Assembly: GCA_037903355.1 (NCBI GenBank)
Contig: JBAJFE010000014.1
Location: 6,076,001 to 6,140,000 of the forward strand
Origin: Trichuris trichiura
Taxonomy: Eukaryota > Nematoda > Enoplea > Trichinellida > Trichuridae
DNA: 64,000 nucleotides
Direction of reading: 5' to 3'
The translations under genes were made by a program, and so were the position numbers. Positions 43,813-53,938 of this stretch are shown here, in pieces (within the stretch, counting starts at the first letter, position 1; each line of letters begins with the position of its first letter). Under the pieces are notes generated by a model. It was given only the letters and a program-made list of their open reading frames with translations. It made no database searches and had not been told where the DNA came from.

Positions 43813-44786
43813 CTATGAGCCAGAGGAGCCAATCGTGACATCCCGTCGTTTCTGAAACCCGCCAGTTCCTTGCTGTGACTGGAGGCTTGGTGCTGTTGCC
43901 CATGGTATTATTTTTTTGCTGTTAATAATATCCTCTTCTAATAATGGATAGATATCTTTAACTGGAGTAATAATCTGTCTGGGATGGCCCATTCCTGCTA
44001 TACCTGCTCCTGTTCCTGCTGGAGATACCAGTCCACCTCTGTCATACCATCTTGGTAGCATGGATTCCGTTTTGCGGTCATGTGCTAAGCCGTCATTGTT
44101 GTCCAACTTGATCACTTGACTTCTGAAGTGATCCATGGCAGAACTGCCCGCATGAGAATTTGGATTTGGAGCAGCAGATCGTGTCAAGAAGGTGTTCGAT
44201 TGTGGATCCATCTTCGGATTTATCAACTTATCTTGGTATTCAATTTTCATAACGTTGCGACGAAGACTTCCTATAGGAGCTGTCAAGCGGTTTTGCTTGC
44301 CATAAAATCCGCCTGCCTGTTTTGGGATAACTGTTTCAGAGTTCTTGGCTTTTTCGTGCGGCACGTCACCAGTGCGCACTGATTTGCTGACATTTTGACG
44401 ATGACCGCCGAACGAGTGCATACCTTTCTGTGAGGCAAGGTTGTTGGTCATGGCAAACATAGAAAGAAATGGATCGTTGTGGTGAGCAATTGGTTCTCCT
44501 CCTGTATCGATTGCTTTAGTTACAGCATTTCTGCAGCTGCCAAAAGCTGTCATACCATGCTGGTTCTGGAGGCATGGCTTACTTTCCCATGGCAAGACAA
44601 ATGGAATGATCACCTTTGGTATTTCTTGCTTGCTCTTCACTACTTCACACTGTTCTGTTCTCGCATCAGACTTTTCAGGCTCTCTCGCCACTTCATCCTT
44701 CTCGGACGAAATAGATTTATCAGATTCGTCTTTACTGGACTGTTCAGTAGTATCCGAAGTTTCAACGTGCATAGGGTAGCCGCGAT
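43813..44786 (-). CDS. Calponin-repeat (UNC-87-like) actin-binding protein, main exon
   Basis: Calponin-like (CLIK) repeats bind along actin filaments; nematode UNC-87 stabilises thin filaments in muscle. The terminal exon starts at an acceptor (cgctacag, exon from 44786) and encodes 323 residues. Counting from MHVETS, the N-terminal 50 residues are acidic and Ser/Glu/Lys-rich. Six degenerate repeats follow, each with an L-x-x-Q/N-x-G-x-x-x-x-G-x-x-R core: HGMTAFGSCRNAVTKA (73-87), KGMHSFGGHRQNVSKS (117-132), RLTAPIGSLRRNVMKI (162-177), AGSSAMDHFRSQVIKL (208-223), AGIAGMGHPRQIITPV (257-271) and QGTGGFQKRRDVTIGS (301-316). There is no CH domain, unlike true calponins. Upstream exon(s) were not found. 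The repeats diverge more from one another than in UNC-87, so the exact orthology is open. Confidence 0.75.
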
Positions 44787-45258
44787 CTGTAGCGAAGAAA
44801 TACCAGAAGCTTGACGTTAGTAAAGCTCTTCTACCTCTAAATCTTTTATTTGCTTTATCGTACTATGTAACAGCTGCTTGAAGCCAGCTGCTGGCAGTGT
44901 AGTCTGTTGTTCTATGAATCCAGGCAATCAGCACTCCACTCCGTCATGTGATGTTCGTCTTCCACGCAAAATAGTGGCAGTTGAGATGATCTCGTGTAGT
45001 TGGCACGCGTTAGTTCCAACGAACTGCACAGTTGGCAAACTTTCGCTTGCTTCTAAGAATTCCGAGAAATGGCATCTGGTTTCTCTCTGAGCTCAGAGAC
45101 CCTAAACGTAAACTCATTTTTTCATGTTGCTATGCAGCATTGCATTTAACGGATACGTCTAAAAGTCATTTTCATGCGTGCTGTTGCTTGTTTTCAGAAT
45201 TCAGTCAGCTTGACTCTTTCCAACCGCGAAAGTTTTAGGCAGTCTTCATCGTGTGGTG
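44787..45258. other. Upstream of the calponin-repeat exon, nothing fixed
   Basis: Probably contains the first intron and first exon of the calponin-repeat gene, but no start exon could be chosen. Confidence 0.4.
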
Positions 45259-45487
45259 CAGTGATTCTCAAGGGGCGGTGGAGAGCTTAGGGTTGCGCTG
45301 GGCTGTAGACGTTTGACTACGTTCAGTTCACCGTTAATCGGCACCAAAAGGCTAATGGACCATAATGTAAGAGGAAATCTTGGCCAAACCAGCGCTTTGG
45401 GTTCTCCAGCCGAAATTGGTGCGCCCGCAACCAAATGGCACTTGCAGCGCCCTGGGTGCGCTAGGCCAAAAGTCGTCGAGAAACTGT
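45259..45487. mobile_element. Short hAT-like remnant
   Basis: Starts CAGTGATTCTCAAGGGGCGG and ends near GTCGAGAAACTG, the terminal form seen in the hAT MITEs at 32814 and 51615. No 8 bp target duplication can be matched, so the boundaries are tentative. Confidence 0.4.
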
Positions 45488-45724
45488 GCCTATGGAGCAA
45501 TGGGAGCAGAGCTGTTCTCATTGCGCGTGACGGAGTAGGACGATGCGCCGAATACTGTTGACCAATTCATTCAAAGGGATTGTCTCTGAACGCACATTAA
45601 GGTCACTGTTCGTTCGAGTTTTCCTTGGTAGATCCGAAAAGTAACCCTTTTCTTTCGTGAGCTAAACTCAACTGGACATCTTAATTTTTTCTTTCTTTCT
45701 TCCTCGCTAACGGGTGCGTTATTC

Positions 45725-46234
45725 AGAGTGAAAATCTTTTGCGGTTTAGGAACTCGTTCGTTAAATTAGCGTTTATTTCAAAACGTTAAATCGCGGATCT
45801 TTCTGAAAAAATTAAACCAATGTGTCTTTGCGGGGACGGACCACAAGGAGGACAACGAAAGGCAGAGAAGAAAGAAGGTAAAGACACGGGAAAGAAGACA
45901 GTTTAAAACCCGTCTGTTTAAAACAGACGGGTATCTCACTTGTTGGCTCCTGTTGCACATTGTTAGTGTTGCCGCCGTCATAGTAGGTCGGCTGGGTGCT
46001 CGCTGCAAAGTCTGATTGACTAGGTGGGACCAAGGCCCGACGGGTCAAGATAAACCTGACGGTTGAGGTCTCCGCCAAGGTCGGTCGGATGGAGCAGCTT
46101 GCTAACATAATGACCGACCCGACGGGCAGCACACATAGCGCTGATGGCGGGCTCCGAAAGCTCCGCGGTTTAACGTTTTGAAATAAACGTTAATTTAACG
46201 AATGGGTTGCTGAACCGCAAAAAATTTTCACACT
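45725..46234. repeat. Inverted PLE terminal repeats around a short core
   Basis: The arms 45725-45803 and 46159-46234 are inverted copies (GTTTATTTCAAAACGTTAAA, TTTTGCGGTTNAG). The 355 bp interior includes a hairpin AAACCCGTCTGTTTAAAACAGACGGG near 45905 and an open - strand frame (45812-46132) without a known domain. A hammerhead-like motif sits at the inner edge of the right arm. Confidence 0.7.
46138..46166 (+). ncRNA. Minimal hammerhead-like motif
   Basis: GCG, CTGATGG (A9 changed to G), a 3 bp stem II CGG-GCT-CCG, AAAGCTC, then CGC pairing with GCG. The layout matches the PLE hammerheads, but the shortened stem II and altered core base make activity doubtful. Confidence 0.45.
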
Positions 46235-46662
46235 GGACATCTTAAGGAATTAAAGGCACTTCAGAATATTAAGACTTCAAAACTCATAGCGAAGATTCAA
46301 GAGGTTTATGGTGAGAGTGCTCAAATTTTCTATGAGCCCTATGTAATGATCACTACTGAACGAGTACGTTAATTTAAAAGCTCCTTTAGCGCAGGAACAA
46401 GTTGTGATACAGTGCGACATTCTGAGTAGAGCAGCGTTACTCACGGCTGAGCTCGCTGCCACCCCTTGCGCATAACCGTTCTACCGGCTCTCGCGGTGAA
46501 TGGGAGAAAAAGATGCAAGGGTGAAGAGGAGCATTTTTTAGCGACTTTCATGTCAGCTTATATTCGCCGCTACTTTCACACCATTTTCGGTTTCGTTAGC
46601 TGCATGTTCATAACTGCCCTTTGCCAGTCTGCTTTACTACTTCACGTCAGTCAAAAGAAGCG
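46235..46662. other. No gene seen
   Basis: No recognisable coding or structural feature. Confidence 0.4.
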
Positions 46663-46869
46663 TTAAAGAGACTGATCATGCATATGCGAGTGAACTAAGT
46701 GTTTTATGTCGAGCTGCACTGTAGTCGCGCGAAGCCATAGATTCCCTCGACTGACTGTTTGTAAGTGGTTGCGCTTCTTTGTTACGAGACCGGCAACGAC
46801 GCTATAACATTGCTCGACTAACGACAACGGAGGCAAATAAGCAGCCTTTTTACAACAGACCATAGACAA
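46663..46869 (-). pseudogene. hAT transposase C-terminal fragment
   Basis: The - strand frame reads PLSLVEQCYSVVAGLVTKKR and NHLQTVSRGNLWLRATTVQL then DIKHLVHSH, the hAT dimerisation end (family form SSYLVERGFSVVTDLLTKKRNRLQ). It is a different subfamily copy from 7460-7836. A hAT-like terminus (GTATGAGAAACACTAG) at 47383-47398 could be the 5' end of the same element, with G/C-rich sequence (47220-47385) inside it. Confidence 0.75.
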
Positions 46870-47399
46870 GGATTCGAAGACAGGATTTGCTTTTGTAGCC
46901 AGAACTGACCGTAACCTTTTGCCATTCTCTGAAGTGCTGAAAAAAATGCGCAGCTATTTATGCAGCAGGAACGAAGAGTGAGTAGTTTTTAACGGAAAAG
47001 GAGTCCCAGAAAGACATCTGCTCTCAGTGGAGACCCAGAAAGGCATTTGCTCTCAGCGAAAGGAGCAACTCAAAAAGCGAGTCATGTACCATCGCTATTA
47101 TCAGTATTGCTCCAGATGTGACAGAGCGTGTCCGGCTCAGTGGGGTGACTAACAGCAGATATGCTTTAGCGATCCAGAGTTCAATTCAGCACAGTTGCGG
47201 TGCCTACGGGCGCAGTGCAGCTGCGCCTCAGGGGGCACGATAGGGGAGCGTACTGACCCTCTAGCCCCTCAGAGCCCTCTGATCCCTAGCCGTTTCCCCT
47301 CCTAGCGCCTTACTGCCCCCCAACTACCCCCCTCTGGCATCCACCGCCCTCGACAGCCGCTTTCGCGTCCACCGTCCCCGTATGAGAAACACTAGAGTA

Positions 47400-48821
47400 G
47401 AGCAAAGCATTTCTGAAACATGTGGGAAGGAAATATAAAAGGCAGGATTGATTATATTTGGGGCACAGAATTGACATAGATGATTCCAAAATCAGAGCTT
47501 GTGATGCTAGCTTCACGTAATCATTGGGTTAGTTTAGGAAATCAGTATAATCAGCCTGTTTATGGCGAAATTTCTCGAACTTTTCGACTCATCAAGTTAA
47601 GCCGGATAACTCAGCTGCTTAATTCGCTATCTTGTACCAAGCTCAGCAGCTTTATTTGGCGTCTGAGCTCACAGACACCGTTGCAAAGTTTGGAGTATTG
47701 GAAAGATTTTTAATTGAGCATAACTGAATAAGTTGCTCAAGTCGGCAATACTTTGAAACTAATATGTTCAGTTTGAACTTATAATCCATTACCATTACCT
47801 TCCTACTCGTCACCGCAGTCAATTGTACACATCTCTGCAATCGAAGTCGCTTCTGGTCTTGTAACGTTCGTGCCCAGAATGTGGACGCACATGAGGGGAT
47901 TACGCAATGTTACGTAATTGAGGTAAGGCCGCGTAATACCTTAAACAAAAATCCCATTAACGATGGCGCACGATTGAGCAGACCAGAAAAGACTTAGTGT
48001 AACTTTTGACGTGACATTGGCAATCTTGCGTACCTGTGATCTCTACATGTTCAGCGAAGTTGAGGGGCAAGAAGGGCAATTGAGGAAAGTACAGTCAGTG
48101 TAATGTCTAAGTCTGATTCTTCCTTCATTCATCTTGCTTAGCACGCAGTACGCATGTGCGTTAAAGTGCTTTTTATTGTTACTTCTTGTTCGGCCTGAGT
48201 TCCCTAACAGTTCTTACAGTCCATCTAAGCCTGAAGCAAAACTTCAGTCAACTGAGACGTTGGTCATGCGTTTTCCACGTAAATTGAAAATTGGAAGCAA
48301 TCCAAATGCGTACAGTCAGCTCAGTGTAGCACTGCTGTGCTAGGCGTTCGGATGATCGGTCTGCACGGTAGAATGTAGCTGCGACGGTTCAACAGCTTCT
48401 TACCGGTTATTAGTAACCTGATTATCAATCTTCGCAAAGATGTGAAATAACGAGGGGAACGCTGGTACGGATAGCCAAATTCCGGCCACTAACATTATAA
48501 GACCCTTATTAAAAACCAATTTTTTTAAAATTATTAATACAATTTATAAATACTCTGTCACTCTGTGAACTTATCACCTGCAAAAGCAGTTTTGTACAAT
48601 GAGTCGCTTGCCTTGTCACACTCCATTATACGTGTGCGTATGTTCCTTCAAGTGTTAGCTATCGCGGTAGAATATCATTTCAAAAACAAAACGTCCTGTT
48701 TTGCAATCCTATTTGCGATCAATATCGCCTCCAACTTTTGTGCACGTAAGTTAAGTGTCATGGTAACAAGGATCGATTTTACGCTACGAACGTATCATAT
48801 AGCTTTTGAAGCCGAAGATCA
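47400..48821. other. No gene seen
   Basis: Small open frames without domains. The frame at 48565-48825 ends with its TGA overlapping the start codon of the coiled-coil gene (ATGA); it is hydrophobic and unlikely to be coding. Confidence 0.4.
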
Positions 48822-49913
48822 ATGAGTGACTATCCAAAATTGGTTGAACTGTCTGCTGTATGCTCCTGCCAAGAAGATCTGATAGTAAAGCTAGAGTTAC
48901 AAGTGCAGTCATACCGAAGATTTACACAGAAACTGAGGGACCGTTTAAGAGAACACCTGGAAGATGAGGGTCAATTATTTCGGTGTCTTGAAGCGGCGCA
49001 GCTTGCCAGCGAATCCTTTAAGGTGGATGATAACGCAATACTGGAAAAAGCTGAAGTTCTTTGCAGTAAACTGATCCTGACTGCTTCAAAGTTGGAAAAG
49101 TTGACGGAAAAGCAGGAGAAATATGCTAGTGACCAGAATTCCGTGGATCCTCTTCGCCTGGCCAATATAGCTCAGAAATACTGGGACAGCAAGAGAGAAA
49201 TCGATTCGAAGGCTGAAGAGTATAAGAAAAACTTCGAAAAACGCTGCCTGCAAGCTGATCAACTGCGCAAAGCAGAAGTAAATTTATACAAGGACCAACT
49301 AAAGCAAATGAACGAAAATCTCACGAAAGCCTTACGTGATATAGAAGACTTAAATGAAAGGAATGACCAATATGAGGACCAGTTGAAGGCTTTGTCAAAC
49401 ATCTTCAAGGATCGCGAAGCACTGCTAGAGAGCGATGTTACAAAGTATCAAACTGAATCTGTTTCCGCAAAGTTGGAGAACAACAGGCTGAAATGCAGCC
49501 TTGAATCGATCAAGAACAACTTGAGAAGAACTGAAGAAATGAGAGATGTCGAAGTAACTTCTCTAAAAGAGAATTTGGAATTAATTAAGCATCAGCATCA
49601 CGAGACCCATTCTAACTTGATCACGGTCAAGCAGGAAGTATTAAACTACCAGCAAAAGCTCGGTGTGGCAGAAAGGGAACTGCAAACTTTTCGATACAAG
49701 CAACGCGCTGTCGAAGAAGATTTAAGGCAGTCAGTCACTGAACTGAAACAGCAACTGGTGCAGTGCAAGTCTTTCTATCAGCAGGAAAAAGATATGGAAA
49801 TATCAAAGCTGAAGCGTTTATTGCATGCTCAAAACATGATTATAGCGCAACTGAAAACTGAGTCCATGAAAGTCATGAACAAGAGCAAACGAACGGGGAA
49901 GAAACAAGCATAA
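48822..49913 (+). CDS. Single-exon coiled-coil protein, function unknown
   Basis: 363 residues in one uninterrupted frame. After about 20 residues almost the whole protein is heptad-rich and charged: KLELQVQSYRRFTQKLRDRL (24-43), LILTASKLEKLTEKQEKYAS (83-102), RDIEDLNERNDQYEDQLKAL (172-191) and REALLESDVTKYQTESVSAK (198-217), ending in a basic tail (NKSKRTGKKQA). Helix breaks occur near NSVDPLRLANIAQ (106-118). There is no transmembrane segment or signal peptide. The composition suits a centrosomal, ciliary or cytoskeletal scaffold, but I cannot name an orthologue. ATG 48822 is the first in frame, and no upstream acceptor adjoins it. Lack of introns is unusual beside its neighbours and may mark a retrocopy or simply a short gene. 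Confidence 0.75.
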   Translation: MSDYPKLVELSAVCSCQEDLIVKLELQVQSYRRFTQKLRDRLREHLEDEGQLFRCLEAAQLASESFKVDDNAILEKAEVLCSKLILTASKLEKLTEKQEKYASDQNSVDPLRLANIAQKYWDSKREIDSKAEEYKKNFEKRCLQADQLRKAEVNLYKDQLKQMNENLTKALRDIEDLNERNDQYEDQLKALSNIFKDREALLESDVTKYQTESVSAKLENNRLKCSLESIKNNLRRTEEMRDVEVTSLKENLELIKHQHHETHSNLITVKQEVLNYQQKLGVAERELQTFRYKQRAVEEDLRQSVTELKQQLVQCKSFYQQEKDMEISKLKRLLHAQNMIIAQLKTESMKVMNKSKRTGKKQA

Positions 49914-50322
49914 TTCACCACGGTTAGTTCTGCATCGATTTTATCAATGCCTGAAGGTTCAATATTTCACCCCTGAGGACAGGTGACGAAGACAACTTGA
50001 CAGGTTCGGTTGCTTTAAAATGGAATGATCAACGGCAAAACCATGCTGTAAAATGCCCTACTATGATAACTTACGGACCTGTTAAGAAGAGTTTTGTCTT
50101 CAATGTTCAGTATTGTACTAGGCGGGCCGCCATCTGGACGTCCCTTACTGCAGCTTTGTACCTGCCGCTCGCTAACTGTAACTGATCTTCATTGTCATGC
50201 CATCTACATCCGCACTGTCTGGTGCTATGTCTCTCTAGCTATACTCATCTTTTATTAGTAGGCTTTGAAGTTGAGTAAAACCAGGGTTTAATTTTTTGTG
50301 ACAATTTATTCAGGTTGAAATC
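49914..50322. other. 3' flank of coiled-coil gene, no gene seen
   Basis: No recognisable feature. Confidence 0.4.
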
Positions 50323-51600
50323 ATGGAACGACTACTCAAGCCAAATAAACTCGATGGGCGTCCGAACTCTCCTTCAGTCATGCCGGAATGGAGGCACTGC
50401 CCCGCAGCGTTCGGAAACTTTTTCGCTGCCCTGCCGCCGAATACTGGGGATACTTAAGCTCTGCTCGTAAGCCATGTGTCACCAAGAGTCTTCTCTGCCA
50501 TAGCTGGAATTAGTTCGTACGAAGACGGCATGGACACATTAAAGGAGGGGTTTGAAACGTCTGCCAAATGAGTGAACGATCGCCATTGTCTGGCTACTCG
50601 AAAGCAGCCGACTGGTGAGTCACTGGAAGATTTCCTACGAACGTTGAAAGTGTTGAGTGCACCCACAGGGCAGTGTCTGCGTCGTAGTATCAAGAAGAAC
50701 TCGTACGTGATGCCTTCGTGTCGGGGCAGCAGTCACAAGCTATCCATCAGCGACTTCTGGAAAGCAAAGCTTGCGACCTAGCATAATTGCTAGACGTTGC
50801 GCGAGTCCTCAGTTCCGCACAAAAGAGTTTAGAAACTTATCTCCTATCGTCTCACGCGGAAAAAACCTTTGCTTCTACTGATACAGATGATCGTCGAGAG
50901 CTTGACGACATTGGCGTCAGGGACAAACCGTGCGCGGTGCTTGCTGTGAAGAAGACACGTTTCCTCGTGCAATCTCCAGGCATGATTATGGTATCTATCC
51001 AGCTCGTGAAGTTGTCAACAGGATGTGCAGCAAAAGAGGGCAGTTCGCTTAAGTGTGCAACTCCGCTCCGGCTCTCCAAAGTTCTGCTGCTTGTCCCACT
51101 GTCCCTTGCTGAATGGATGAAACTGATGAGCCCCATGGCGCAGGGCAGCTGAGCTATCTTCATTAGCTCTGTTTTAAAAACCGCTGTTTCCCTGAACGGT
51201 AGGGAAGTCAGCTGTCTAATCGACAGCGGCTGTTACGAAAGCTTTATTTACCTATACATCTTGTAAGCTTTCGTTCTCAAAACGTGCAGCTCTCGGGAGC
51301 CTGTGTGGATGGCGTCCGTCTTCCGTACCCAGACTGCTTTGAGGCACACTTCCGCAGCCCTGTTGGTGAAAGGGAGTATTTACGAGAATGTCTGTTTAGT
51401 CGTCTTCCCGAGCATATGCGTTGGTGTCACCTTTGTCGAGATTTTCAACGCTTGAACAAAATCCTGCCGTTGACGTAAAGTTTTGTGCTGTAAAAGGAAT
51501 CTGCTTTTGAAACGCCTCAAAAAAGCCTTGTATCTTCCACTTAAGTCCGCACACACCCGCGTTCAAATACCTGAGACCGGCAAACTCTGGACGAACATAA
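50323..51600 (+). pseudogene. Ty3/gypsy-type retrotransposon gag-protease relic
   Basis: From ATG 50323 the conceptual translation, with several stops and shifts, follows invertebrate gypsy Gag: MERLLKPNKLDGRPNSPSVM at the start, then RHCLATRKQPTGESLEDFLR and TLKVLS (Gag core), ILDVARVLSSAQKSLETYLL and a degraded linker. A retropepsin-like segment follows, NGREVSCLIDSGCYESFI, with the DSG active site at 51222-51230. No reverse transcriptase or integrase follows before the MITE at 51607, and no flanking LTR was identified. It is nonfunctional. Confidence 0.75.
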
Positions 51601-51606
51601 CTGATT

Positions 51607-52104
51607 GTTTAAACCAGTGATTCTCACAATGGGGCATTAGCCCCACCGGAAGGAGGAGGGGTCTTTTGAAGTTCGGGGGGGGGGAGGGCAGATCGCTAAG
51701 GAGGCTCTTGAGAGGCCCTTTTGAGCGGTCAGGGGCACATAGCCCACCTGGGCGATCATGTTAAAGTGCAAAGGAAGGTATGACCGGCGGGGTTTGTGTC
51801 TCCTGCCTAAGAGAAAGCTGCATGCTGTTGCGCCCCGCAAATCTGATTGGCTGGAAAGAAGACCGAGGGGGAGGCAGCCGGCTCGGAGGTGAGAAAGTAA
51901 GTGTTCGATGCACTATTCGAGAAACGCTTTCTCCACAGAATTTTGTGCCGCACCTACATTATGACGTCCCGGCTACCCTCCGTCTTCCCATCCAGCCACA
52001 CAGCGCGCTCGAAATCGGCTAATCAGAATTGGGGAGCCCAAACGCTCGGAAACGTTCACAGGGGGGCCCTGGCGACTTTGACTTTGAGAAACACTGGTTT
52101 AAAC
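51607..52104 (+). mobile_element. hAT MITE with 8 bp target duplication
   Basis: The element 51615-52096 (482 bp) is flanked by the palindromic octamer GTTTAAAC on both sides (51607-51614, 52097-52104). Termini are CAGTGATTCTCACAATGG and TTTGAGAAACACTG. Same family as 32814-33230 in opposite orientation. It is noncoding; open frames on both strands are shadows. Confidence 0.9.
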
Positions 52105-53000
52105 TGTTGCTCCTTAAATTGACAGTACGATAAATGAAAACAAAAAAAGGAAAAATGGATGAAGACCAGATAGATAAATGATCTTTAAAAAACGAAGAAG
52201 TGTAGAAGAAGAAAGTAAAACAATGTTTTCATCCGAGTTTTCAAAGTTATCCAAAGTGGGCATGGATATGAAAAATAATAACACAATAGGTCCGGATATA
52301 CATAGGAAACGAAACAGAGGATATAAATAGAACAGAAACAGGCTGGATACTGATAAGATTTAAAAATGGTGAAAAAAACTATGGAGATGGATGTGGATAA
52401 CTAATAAAATAACGGACAAGGATAACATTTAGAAGTTTTATTTAAAGAGGAACTAGAAAACTGGGTGTTTTGTAGCGCGTTGAATTTTCATGGTTGTAAG
52501 GTCTTCTACGGCTTTTCCCGTTTTTTCGTTGTGCTGTTATCTGTAATTAAACTAAAACAACTGCTCTACCAACGGATGGATGAGCCGTTATTAAGAAAAG
52601 GTACAGATATCAACGCTCTCAACTTTTAATGTTCAAAGCTTTCGGAACGCTCTAGTTCCGTCGTCAGTGAGGTGGTGGAGCTAAAGAGGAACTAAGTAAA
52701 AATAAGAAAGCGAAGCAATGGATGCATTTGATGAATAAAAAAGCAAAATGAAGCAAAAGCGTGGGCATAGATAAAATGGAAAAAATGGATATGGAGCAAA
52801 AAAGTGGACACTGATGTAAATGCATAATAACACAGTGGATGTGGATAAAATGGATAAATAATCTTCAAAGAATGAAATAGGTACAAAACAGAAAGTAAAA
52901 CATGGATACGTTTGAAAACTGGTTATGGATAGAGAAAAACAAAAACAAAAATGGACATCCATAACTTCGGTTTGTAATCTTTAAAAAGTGTAAGTGATAC
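52105..53000. repeat. PLE-derived purine-rich sequence and terminal repeat
   Basis: 52125-52440 and 52690-52960 are similar A/G-rich low-complexity segments (repeated ATGGATA/GGATAAA units). Between them lies a PLE terminal repeat copy: ACCAACGGATGGATGAGCC at 52566, leading to a hammerhead on the - strand. TAAAGAGGAACTA occurs at both 52443 and 52681, suggesting a tandem arrangement of two partial copies. Confidence 0.6.
52633..52670 (-). ncRNA. Hammerhead ribozyme motif of PLE terminus
   Basis: On the - strand: TCA (stem I), CTGACGA, CGGAAC/GTTCCG (6 bp stem II, loop TAGAGC), AAAGCTT, TGA (stem I partner). Every core base and both stems are intact; it is among the best-preserved motifs in the window. 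Confidence 0.72.
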
Positions 53001-53938
53001 TGGTATGGCAACTATGATATCTGCTGGCAGCAAATCAAAAAAGGGCTATTTTTAATCAATTCCGCATTGTAAAACATTCAGGTACACTTTAAAAATGAAC
53101 AATGATCAGCAGGAGCAAGGACCAACCAAGCTCACTTGTTTACCTCAAATGCTTCGGGAGACCTGAGGCTCAACCCAGTGGTTGTTTTTCATCGTGGAAT
53201 ACCAAAGGCTACGTAAGGCTGTCCTATCTTTCACGTTCGGGTTTTCCGTTTAAGCAAGGAAGGGGGATCATCGGAAGGCTACTTTACGTTCCCACTCGGC
53301 CCTAAAAGAATATTGTCACCTAAAGAACACTGAAAATAAGGCTTTACATATTCTCGATAGCGTTCCATATCACCAACCGAGCCTGAATGACGTTAGCGTT
53401 CTTGCTCATCGCCCCTTTGCCCGTCACTGGTTTAAGGGATTCTTCTTTTCTGTTCAGAGCTCTCAGGGCTCACTTGGATCCATTTTCACGGTCAAAAAAA
53501 CTATCAAAGTGACCGTAAATTTACGTACCAGGGTTGAACCACATTGTGCCTTTGATTTTCAGATGACACTTAGTTTGTCAAATCAGGAATTTATTCCACA
53601 TTTTCTCAAGCCATTGTAACCGTGTCCAGTTACATACATTATGAAGGCCATAACATCTTGAGATCCGGCGATCTAAAAATGTATTCGCTTAAATTAACTA
53701 CACGTATGCCGCTAAATAGCTTCAGCAGTTTCAAATCTTCTTCATGATGATGTATTTCTTGATTTACCTGAGCACACTTCTATGGTAATACGGTAGGGGC
53801 GGTTGATTTGCTGGATTTGGTAAAAATTTGGCGTGTTATTTATACGTGTCAGTGCTTTATCGGTTTTTGATAGATTTAAAAAAATTTTTTCCGACGCAGA
53901 AGGCCTAGCAACTTGCGAAATTCACGCAAAACACATTT
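53001..53938. other. No gene seen; POLA2 upstream region
   Basis: No transposon or coding feature recognised. The end of this stretch is the presumed promoter and 5' UTR of the POLA2 homologue. Confidence 0.4.

Noticed and set aside
48565..48825. Frame ending in an ATGA overlap with the coiled-coil start, like a translationally coupled pair
   Set aside because: Coupled overlaps are a bacterial feature; this is nematode nuclear DNA and the frame has no coding texture.
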